Shown in pieces: positions 56,296 to 64,000 of a stretch of 64,000 nucleotides of DNA. Origin of the DNA: Drechmeria coniospora (Eukaryota > Ascomycota > Sordariomycetes > Hypocreales > Ophiocordycipitaceae); the NCBI RefSeq assembly GCF_001625195.1, contig NC_054390.1, forward strand, positions 3,124,027 through 3,188,026. The letters run 5' to 3'. The notes under the pieces are model-generated. The model was not told the DNA's origin, ran no database searches, and was given only the letters and a program-made list of their open reading frames with translations. The position numbers and the translations under genes are program-made. Within the stretch, counting starts at the first letter, position 1. Every line of letters starts with the position of its first letter.

Positions 56296-58318
56296 ATGGC
56301 GACGATGGTCTCGAAGCCGGCCGTACCCATCATCGTCGGCGTCGGTGACTTCCGCAACAAGTCGCTCCAAGTCCAGGACGCCATGGAGCCGGCACAGCTC
56401 ATGGTCAAGGCCGTAGAGTCTGCCATCGCGGACACGGGCCTAGGCGATGCGTCTCGAAAGGAGCTGCTCTCCCACGTCGACAGCCTACGGATCGTGCCGA
56501 CCTGGACCTGGGCCTACCGTGACCTTGCCTCCCTCGTCGCCGGCCGTCTTGGCATCGAGCCCTCCCACACCGAGTCTGGCTACCACGGCGGCAACCAACC
56601 GGCCTTGCAATGCGACAAGGCGGCGAAGGCCATCGCGGCGAGGGAGAGCTCCGTGGCCATCTTGGCGGGCGGCGAGGCCCTCGCATCTCGTGAGTCCGGC
56701 CGGCAGCGCGCCGGACCATGGGCAGTCGGTAACGTGATTCGCAGTCGCCGCCTGTCAGAAAGCCGGGCAGAACCCTCCTCCCGGGTGGCCGGAGCAGGAC
56801 CCGGACGGCAAGAATCTCGGGTCCATCGACATGTCCATCCTGCGCGAGAGTGAGTGAGCGACATGTCTGGCGAGCGAGCGCGGCTGAGCGGCATCAACAG
56901 GCGTGGGGACGCGGCACTCGATGGGGCTTCCCATTCACGTCTATCCCCTCTACGAGAACAGCCGGCGAGCGCACCGAAGGCAGACGGCGGACCGCAACTC
57001 GCACGAATCGGCAACCATGTACGCGGCCTTTGACCGAATCGCTTCCAAGAACGAGCACTCGTGGAACTACGGGGAGCCGACGAGGAGCGCCGAGGTCATT
57101 GGAACCATTTCGAAGCGGAATCGCATGATTTGTGAGCCCTGTGCGTCACCCCCTTCCCCCTCCCGTCCCAGCAGGGTCCCTCCCTATCCGGCCGGCCACG
57201 GGGAAAGGGCGTGAGCCTACGGTGGATTGACACGACGAGGAAGATCCGCTGCTCATGAATGCGTTCAACATGGTCAATTTATCCGCTGCCTGCGTCTTGA
57301 CCTCGACCGAATTGGCCGACAAAATCGGCATTCCGCAGGACAAATGGATCTACGTCCTCGGGGGCGCCGGAACGCACGAAGAAGAGAATTGTACTGCATG
57401 ACCGGTCCCGTCGCAGATGGATGGACCATGTCGAGGTGCTGACGCGGCCTAGTCTGGGAACGACGGCACTATCACCAGAGCTCGGCAATTTCTCAGTCGA
57501 TCGATGCGGCGCTGAACGTCTCGGGCCTCACCAAGGAGGACATTGACTGCTACGACTTTTACTCGCAAGTGCCTTCGTTTTCGTCTGCCGTTCTGGATGG
57601 CATCGGGCTAACGGCGCGACGTCAGCTGCTTCCCCATCGTGCCCAAGCTGGCGTGCGATCATCTCGGCCTCTCGACGACGGCGGCGGGGAAACCGATCAC
57701 GCTGCTCGGTGGCTTGACATCGTTTGGCGGCGCAGGAAACAACTATTCGATGCATGCAAGTCGCCTCGTCCGACACGACAGCCACGGCGACTGAGGATGT
57801 GGTGGCTGACAACGAGGCAGGCCATCAACGCCATGACACGCGAGCTGAGAGCGGGTAGAGGCAAGAATGGCCTCATCCTCGCCAACGGAGGCATGCTCAC
57901 GCACCAGCACGCTCTGTGTCTCTCGGCCAAGGCACCGTCGGACGAGCGGGGATATCCCACCAGCAACCCGCTGCCGCCGATTGCCGGCCGCTCGACACGG
58001 CCCTTTGTCGAGACGGCCGAGGGCCGCGGAACCATCGAGGTGGGTTTGACGTGGCCGGGCACCGTGCTGATGGGCGAGCTAACGAACGATGCGCTCCAGA
58101 CGTACACGGTCGAGTATGATCGTCAAGGCTCCCCGGCCATGGGACTCATCGTCGGCGTACTGCAAACGGGTGAACGATTCCTCGCCAACCATGGCGATGA
58201 GCAAACTCTTGCCCAGCTGGCGAGCTCCTCGGTCGAGCACGTCGGCCAAGCCATTCGGGTTCGACCGAGCGAAGGGGGACGGAATCTCTTTACCCTCGAC
58301 TGGAGGACGAATCTGTAG
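56296..58318 (+). CDS. Thiolase-like protein (acetyl-CoA acetyltransferase family, TLP type)
   Basis: Thiolase-superfamily protein with the extra C-terminal domain typical of thiolase-like proteins. Seven exons, 56296-56689, 56745-56849, 56901-57140, 57244-57390, 57453-57564, 57626-57755 and 57821-58318, give 541 residues. Blocks in order: VPIIVGVGDFRNKS, ESGYHGGNQPALQCDKAAKAI, VAILAGGEALAS, RHSMGLPIHVYPLYENSRRAH, NMVNLSAACVLTS, DCYDFYS joined to CFPIVPKLACDHLG, LLGGLTSFGGAGNNYSMH, NGGMLTHQHAL and a C-terminal QGSPAMGLIVGVLQTGERFLAN block. Introns 5 and 6 use GCAAGT donors (GC-AG), the only reading that keeps the conserved frame. The C-terminus is TNL, so no classical PTS1 is present. Reaction not certain; it may be scaffold or thiolase. 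Confidence 0.88.
57565..57625 (+). other. GC-AG intron 5 of the thiolase-like gene
   Basis: The donor is GCAAGTGCC and the acceptor GACGTCAG, with a CTAAC branch point in GGGCTAACGG. Using GC keeps YDFYS joined to CFPIVPK. The alternative GT three bases downstream would shift the frame. Confidence 0.8.
57756..57820 (+). other. GC-AG intron 6 of the thiolase-like gene
   Basis: The donor is GCAAGTCGC and the acceptor GAGGCAG, with a CTGAC branch point in GGCTGACAAC. It joins NNYSMH to AINAMTREL in phase 0. No GT donor nearby preserves the frame. Confidence 0.8.
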
Positions 58319-58917
58319 GACGACGGCACGGGAGACAGGATGGTGCCTCGGACCACAGTGGATTGCCGCGCCTTCTCCACATGCCATCGGCCGCCATGGC
58401 AAGGGAAGCGGCATGATGGAATCAATAGACATTGTTGACCAAGACGGGGCCTGGGTATTCTTCCTGCGTGAGCTGCGTGCTGCGATGGCCCAACTGGCCG
58501 ATGGATGTTGCGTCCAGTGGAAGGGTTGGCCGACTGCTCCCCTTGCTACTTTGTGTGTGCTGTGCTGTATGTATGGAGTTCATCGGGGCACTCGTCGGTG
58601 ATGCAAGCGGTAGGAGATGACGTCCAGGGTCAGGTCAAGTGTTGTTCCGAGCAAGCCTCGCCGAACGATGGGCGGGCAATGGTCAGCAGCTAGCGAAACT
58701 AACGTTGCAGAGACGGATTCGAGGGCTTTGCTCGGCCGCGGTGATGGCGTTGCAGGGCGTTGGATGGAAATATGGGTCGGTCCCAAGCCGACCGCTCTTT
58801 CTGGCACACGCACTCACTTGTCGACGGTGGTTCGTGGCACCGCGTTTTTTTCTTCACCTTTTTCGCCTCACTTCGAATCCCTCTCGTCTCCGGAGACATG
58901 CGAGACGGACGAATTCA
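58319..58917. other. Intergenic region, promoter of the MFS gene
   Basis: 599 bp between two plus-strand genes. No conserved frame was seen; a T-rich stretch (TTTTTTTCTTCACC) lies about 70 bp ahead of the MFS start. Confidence 0.55.
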
Positions 58918-61139
58918 ATGACGGTCTCCGCACCCATGGCAACGGACGAGCTCACGCCGCTGATCCCCAAGGCCAAGGCCCTGCCCAGCAAAGGCCAATG
59001 GGGCCGCGAGCGATGGCTCCTCCGGGTGGCCCTTGACGTCGAGAAGCGCATTCTGCTCGCCGGCTTCCTCATCACCCTCGCCTTCAGCTACACGCAGGTC
59101 CCGTATGCTTCGAGCCCTCTTCACCTCCAACCGGTTGTCGTTGTGCTGACCAGGACGCCGGCCTTGCCCGCCCAGACTGGTCTACGTCTTTCGTCTCATG
59201 GAGTGTGACATCTACTACGATAGCCACCCGCCCTACGACGGCGTGGGAGATCGTTGCAGCAGAGACGAGATCACCGCCGGATCGGCGAGGCAGTTCAGTC
59301 TTCTGGGCATGAGCACAACCCTGTGCGGTACGTTTCGTCTCCGGCCAGGCCTCCACCGCTTCATCCCTCCAACCTGTTTCCCGTAGGAACGCTGAACCTC
59401 TTCGTCGCCGGATGGGTCGTCAAGAGGTACGGGCCCCGGGCTGCCCTCATGGCCCAGACGTTTGTGCCCGCCATCCGTGTCGCGGCCCAGATGCTCGGCG
59501 TCGTGGCTGGCAAGCGGACGGGCATGACCATGATCCAAGCCACGCAGCTAATCACCATCCTGGGCGGGCCTGCCGGCTACATGTGAGCAAAACGCCGCCT
59601 CGTCCCGCCCAGCTCCGTGCGTTCCGTGCATCGCTCACACGACGACGGGCGACTAGTCTCGTCGTCAACATCATCGCCGGCGAAGTTGTCGAAGCGTCAC
59701 GACGGACCGCCGTCTTCGGCATGCTCCAGGGATGCATCATGCTTGGTCAGGGCATCGGCTACCTCGGTACGGACGCAGGCCCTCGTCGACGACAGCCCCG
59801 ACGGTGTCTTGGCTAACTCGGCGCAGCGGGCGGCATGATCGGCGACGCCGTCAACATCAGAGCCCCGTTCGACGTCGCCTTCCTATCCTTCCTCTTGGCC
59901 GGCACCTACGCCTGGCTGGCTCTTCCGTACATCCCGCCCGAGTCCATGTCGAGCGCGAAGCGGTCGGACGAGAAAGGAGACGCCGGCTTCCTCGCACCCT
60001 TGAGGATCCTCGTCCCGCAGCGGCTGCGGGCCGCCAACGGCAAGATGACGAAGCACTACGGCGTCATCTTCCTCTGCTGCGGCATTTTCCTCGGCGTGGT
60101 ACGTCTTCGCTTCCCGCCACCTTCGCGTCTCCCACGGTCGCGTGCATGCGTGCTGAGGAGAGAGGCCGCCCCCTAGCTCGCGACGGGTTACGCACCCCTT
60201 CTCATTCAGATGTACGCCACGGCGGCCTTTGGCTTCAACCAAGCCGACAACGGCTGGCTCATGTCCGAGTTTGCCTTTATGCGGAGCTTCTTTCTCCTCT
60301 TCCTGTTCCCCGCCATCATCGCGTGGGGGCGGACGAGGACCCTCTCGGCGTCGGCCTCGTCGTCGGCGCCACCCCGGCCCCGGGTGTCTTCGGATGCCGA
60401 CGACGGGCACGCGACCTCGGTCCTGCTGCCGACGGACCCGGCGCAGTTTGACGCGACGGCCGGCGAGCAGGCGGACGAGGAGCCGGTGCCGTTCCCGTGC
60501 CCCGACGGCGCAGCCCCCGACGGCTGCCTCTTCGACCTCGTCTTCCTGCGCTGGAGTCTGGTCGTCGACGGCGCCCTCACGACCATCGCCGCCTTTGCGA
60601 CGAAACGATGGCACATCTATCTTGGTGAGCGCGTCTTGTCCCCTCGGGATTGGAGCTGCCGAAATAACCATGCTCGCTTGCCGCCATCGTAGCCGCCTTT
60701 CTCTTGCCTTTTGGCTCCGGCTCCGCGCCGGCCGCCAAGGGCGTCATCACGAACATGTGTCCCGAATCGCAGCGAGCCGACGCCCTGAACGCCGTGACGC
60801 TCGTCGAAAACGTCGCCCGGCTGTCCACGCAGGGCTTGTTCGGATTCGTCTTTGCCGCCTTGGCCGTCGTTGGAAAGGCACACGCCACCTTCTTCTGCAA
60901 CGCCGTAGGCAGCCCCACGAAGTCGCCAACACGAGGCGGTCCGCGTTCCACCGCCATGCTGACGGACTTTTGCGCAGGCCATCGCCGTCGTCGCCGTCGC
61001 CGTCCTCTTCTTTTCGCGATTTCCTCCCGTCGACAGCACCTTGGTGGACAAGGATGAGGAGGAGCCGAATGCGGCTGATCAGGGCGTGACTGCGCCGTTG
61101 AACGGAAGGCCTGTTGCCGGCGAGCCAACGGCACGTTAA
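58918..61139 (+). CDS. Major facilitator superfamily transporter
   Basis: Multi-pass plasma- or organelle-membrane transporter. Eight exons, 58918-59102, 59176-59327, 59387-59582, 59657-59766, 59827-60098, 60177-60624, 60693-60904 and 60978-61139, keep phase through seven GT-AG introns of 59-78 bp and give 578 residues. The N-terminus carries TDELTPLIPK. Hydrophobic helices include ILLAGFLITLAFSYTQVPLVYVF, GTLNLFVAGWVV, AGYILVVNIIAG, GMLQGCIMLGQGIGYLAGGM, FLSFLLAGTYAWLAL, FFLLFLFPAIIAW and AIAVVAVAVLFFSRFP. An Ala/Ser/Asp-rich central loop (about residues 315-375) separates the two halves. The motif GWVVKRYGPRAAL matches the MFS loop 2-3 signature G.(L)..R.G.R. Substrate unknown; it sits beside the thiolase-like gene on the same strand. 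Confidence 0.9.
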
Positions 61140-62346
61140 CAGAGCACCACGCCTCTTGCATAAATAGATGGCATGCGCGCCAGGGGGTTTCATCCTCTTT
61201 GTTCAACCCGGGTACATTTGCTGCCCGTTTCGTCTAGATGAAAACGATTGGTGAAACTGCGACATATTCGACAATGTGTAACGACGCCGCCTACAGCGCT
61301 TGGTGGTGCTCGCGAGCAATGCTGCTCCTTGGGGAAATGATGGGCATTGTTCACGCAGGACCGACCGTACGGATCCCCCGGGGCCAGTACGGAACTGTCG
61401 CTTCGCCCAAGGCATGCCAAAGGCGACGTGCTCCCGTGGTGCGGCACACCTAGATGGATGCAACCCTCTCGATGGCGATCCGTCGTGATGCCTTGATCGT
61501 CTGCGACTTTGGAGGTCAATCCCTGGATGACTCCTCGGCAGCTGCGGCACCGGGCCGTACATGCGTGCCGGCTCGCACCTGGCCGACGAGCTGTACATGT
61601 ATACTTGGCACATTCGTCCCGTGACGGTGTTTCAAATCTCGTCAGGGCGGAAAATGTTCGAGGCAGCGAACGATACACGTCATCGAGTGCCGCGATAAGG
61701 CGAAACCCTTTAGGATTCAGCTCCAGTCATGGAACGAATCGGCGGTGAAGGAGTGGATGACGGCAGCAGATGGGCGTACAGTTACAAAGGGCCGTGGGGA
61801 CTCGAGGTTGATTCCTTCGATTCGTCGCTCTCGGTGCGCGATGCACGGTGCAGCAGGACATGTCATGAAATATGACCAGTCTCCCTGGTGATGGCCATCG
61901 AGAACGGGGACGGGCGTGGGCCATTCGAGCCGAAGTGGGTGCCCTTGATTCGAGTGCCGCAGGCGTATGTGCTGTACCTGCACGTGCTGTAGCCGCACGA
62001 GCATCGCGGTCCATTACTCGCGCTCGTTCAAGGAGAGAGAGCGCTTGGGGGGGGGGGGATGGCGATGGCGCTGTCGGTTGTCAAGACGAACGCAGTGGCC
62101 AGCAAGTGCCAGCAGCACGCGGCACGGTCCTCGCAGCTGCCCGCCCGGAGCATGGTAGGCAGTGGTAGGGAGCACGGAGCACTCTGCAGCCGCATCACCA
62201 CCCTGCTTGCTGTCCCATGTTTGTTGTTTTGAAACGTCAGACGGTTCCCCATTTCAAGGTGGTCAAACCAAGAACCTGGACCCTGGTCATGATTCGGGCG
62301 GACCCAGTTGGCACGAGAGTCGTCCGTCTCCACCAGGCAACCTACG

Positions 62347-62480
62347 AGCACATGTACTTGCTGTGAGTACTGTACTTCTGTGAGTATATTAGCACATGTA
62401 CTTGCTGTGAGTATAGCACATGTATTTGCTGTGAGTATAGCACATGTACTTGCTGCAAGTACAGCACATGTACTCCGTAC
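62347..62480. repeat. 24-bp tandem repeats
   Basis: AGCACATGTACTTGCTGTGA-type units start at 62391, 62415, 62439 and 62463. A further copy at 62347 is separated by a related spacer. Confidence 0.9.
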
Positions 62481-62956
62481 TTTGACGAGTAATACATGTA
62501 GGTACTTTTTGCGACTGCTTCTACGAGTGCTCCGTACGCCGTGCACTAACAATAATGCTAGTCTTGTATTGCTCCGTACGGGACGTTGGATACGGATACG
62601 AAGCCGTCGTGCATGTGCACGCGCACGTGCATCAGCATGCGCATGTGCGTTGCATATTCCTACTCCTTCGTTTCGGTCGTCGGAGTAATAATAGTACTGC
62701 TACAATGGCCGGAGGACCTGGTGTACATGTACTTGCTGTGTTCCGTGGCAGTACAGTAATACGGAGGAGTTGAACTTGTACCATGACTGGCGTACTTGGT
62801 TGTACAGTACTGCGGCCCGAGTACTACCTTGGTAGGTACGAGCACAAGTAATACTAGGACGTACTAAATATGCAAGCACTTACAGTACAGTACAGTACTT
62901 ACCTCCAGTTAATGGAGGTACATTACTGTGGCCGCAATACTTACATGCCCTGTCCC

Positions 62957-63118
62957 GAGTACCAACTTTGGCCAGTACCAATTGTAGCCAGTACCAACTG
63001 TGGCCAGTACCACCTGTGGCTAGTACCAACTGTTGCTAGTGCCAACTGTTGCCAGTGCCAACTGTGGCCAGCACCAACTGTGGCAGCACCCACTGTGGCC
63101 CCAGCACCATCTGTGGCA
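62957..63118. repeat. 16-bp tandem repeats
   Basis: GCCAGTACCAACTGTG units run from 62971 in steady 16-bp steps for seven copies, with partial or shifted copies on either side. They end 20 bp before the 61-bp element. Confidence 0.9.
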
Positions 63119-63137
63119 CGAGTGCCTACAGTCACTA

Positions 63138-63198
63138 GACAAAAGTAACGATTCAGTTGGGCAGCGCTACTGCTAAATATTGAATCGACATTTTTGCC
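63138..63198. mobile_element. 61-bp inverted-repeat element, copy 2 (MITE-like)
   Basis: 18-bp arms GACAAAAGTAACGATTCA and, on the other strand, GGCAAAAATGTCGATTCA (four mismatches) flank a 25-bp centre. Arm and total lengths equal those of copy 1 at 11961-12021, while the centre is unrelated or strongly diverged. Confidence 0.65.
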
Positions 63199-63217
63199 AC
63201 GCTGCTGTAAAAGTGCT

Positions 63218-63304
63218 GCGGCCGGAAGGGCGGATGGGCGGATGGGCGGATGGAGGGGTGGAGGGATGGAGGGATGGAGGGATGGATGGGTGGATGGATG
63301 GGCG
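63218..63304. repeat. GGATGGGC/GGATGGAG minisatellite
   Basis: GGGCGGAT, GGAGGGAT and GGATGGAT units of 8 and 4 bp repeat immediately after the second 61-bp element. Confidence 0.85.
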
Positions 63305-63731
63305 ACAGCGAGGCGTTCGCCCGACGACGTTGGGAGAGCGCACACACGTCCTGCGCACACTAATACCACCTCGGGCGATTGACTGTGCATGCGTAGCGAC
63401 CAAGGAAACCTGTACTTGCATGTAAATCTATTTGTAGATGGGCGTGGTGGAGGAGGAAAGCTTGCCGCCTGGACCTTGTGCCCTTTGGTGCTCGCGCTCG
63501 TACGTGCCGCCGGTGTTCGCTAGCCCGCTGCTGGTACGAGCCCCCGGAGAGCACCTGGCGGCGGGTCTCGAGGTGCTGCTTGTCGGTGTTGGTACGTGTG
63601 ATGCCGGCGGTGGCGCCAACAGCACATGTTTACAGATGCCACCTGTAAGTACTTGTCACATGTACAGTACAGCACAAGCACTTACAGTACCGTCCGTGGC
63701 GCCGCTCGTGCTGCTGGGCTCAGTGGAGGAC

Positions 63732-64000
63732 TGTGGTTGTACCTACTACCTGTACCTGCTACTTGTACCAACTGCTTGCTCCTACTACTTGTTCCTACTA
63801 CTCGTTCCCACTACATGTACCTACTACTTGTGCCTACCACTTGTTCCTACTACTTGTACCAACTACTTTTTCCAACTACTTGTTCCTACTACTTACTCCT
63901 CCTACTACTTGTACCTACTACTTGTACCCACTCCTTACTTGTTCCTACTGCTTGTACCGACTACTGGTACCTACTACTGGCACCTACTACTGATACCTAC
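63732..64000. repeat. 15-bp tandem array running off the window
   Basis: CTACTACTTGTACCT-like units of about 15 bp with many substitutions continue to the last base, so the array extends beyond the window. Its pyrimidine-rich strand reads as an unbroken but non-credible Pro/Thr/Cys/Tyr-rich frame. Confidence 0.88.

Larger units (their letters stand above)
61140..64000. other. Gene-free repeat-rich tail
   Basis: No credible gene follows the MFS transporter. 61140-62200 is ordinary composition with a G-run near 62047. 62340-64000 holds a series of different minisatellites, GTAC words and the second 61-bp inverted-repeat element. No telomeric TTAGGG tract is present. Confidence 0.6.

Noticed and set aside
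57569..58318. A continuous 249-codon frame covering the 3' part of the thiolase-like gene
   Set aside because: Its first half is in the wrong frame relative to conserved thiolase blocks; it is open only because intron 6 and exon 6 happen to lack stops in that frame.
1..64000. tRNA, 5S rRNA, CRISPR arrays and telomere repeats
   Set aside because: I looked for tRNA B-box-like GGTTCGANTCC, 5S-like starts, spaced direct repeats and TTAGGG runs by eye and saw none; a tRNAscan-SE or Infernal run would be the decisive check.

Overview
The window looks like chromosomal DNA of a filamentous ascomycete, probably a hypocrealean Sordariomycete. Genes are GC-rich, with short introns (about 50-110 bp) that carry CTAAC/CTGAC-type branch points and GT-AG ends. 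Orthologues of the fungal proteins SSK1, CLA4, SED5 and GNA1 are recognisable. No bacterial, phage, CRISPR or rRNA signal was seen. The order-level placement is inference. Exon structures were built by eye from splice signals, reading phase and family conservation; many of these genes are split over several open frames.

Layout: 1-2.5 kb SSK1 response regulator (-, 3' end outside the window); 3.7-4.5 kb CCDC97/DUF2052-like protein (+); 4.9-8.5 kb class 3 lipase (-); 8.5-12.4 kb repeat-rich and gene-free; 12.4-13.0 kb glucosamine-6-phosphate N-acetyltransferase GNA1 (+); 13.9-16.3 kb secreted six-exon protein with duplicated beta-rich modules (-); 19.0-20.1 kb secreted Cys-rich protein (+); 21.0-22.1 kb KduD-like dehydrogenase (-) and 22.7-25.1 kb Zn2Cys6 regulator (-); 27.1-28.5 kb alpha/beta hydrolase (-); 29.4-31.7 kb CLA4-type PAK kinase (-); 33.7-35.0 kb polyol dehydrogenase (+); 35.7-36.8 kb SED5 syntaxin (-); 40.5-41.0 kb small Gly/Cys-rich secreted protein (+); 43.9-53.7 kb giant disordered repeat protein (+); 54.2-55.2 kb peroxisomal enoyl-CoA hydratase (-); 56.3-58.3 kb thiolase-like protein (+); 58.9-61.1 kb MFS transporter (+); 61.1-64 kb repeat-rich tail.

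The window alternates between gene-dense blocks with housekeeping or metabolic genes and long islands (2.9-3.6, 9.4-12.0, 16.9-18.0, 32.4-33.2, 37.3-37.7, 42.2-43.3, 55.2-56.1, 62.3-64.0 kb) packed with GTAC-centred words such as TACGGAGTAC and GTACTTGTAC. All three clear secreted-protein genes sit beside or between these islands, as in compartmentalised ('two-speed') fungal genomes. A 61-bp inverted-repeat element occurs twice (11961 and 63138), both times in such islands.

Functional links: the hydratase (C-terminal SKL) and the thiolase-like protein are divergent neighbours that could share a promoter for acyl-CoA metabolism, with an MFS transporter next door. The KduD-like dehydrogenase and the Zn2Cys6 factor are tandem on one strand and could form a small sugar-acid module. 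The most novel candidates are the 694-residue secreted protein at 13.9-16.3 kb, the secreted protein at 19 kb, the 61-bp element, and a thiolase-like gene with two GC-AG introns.
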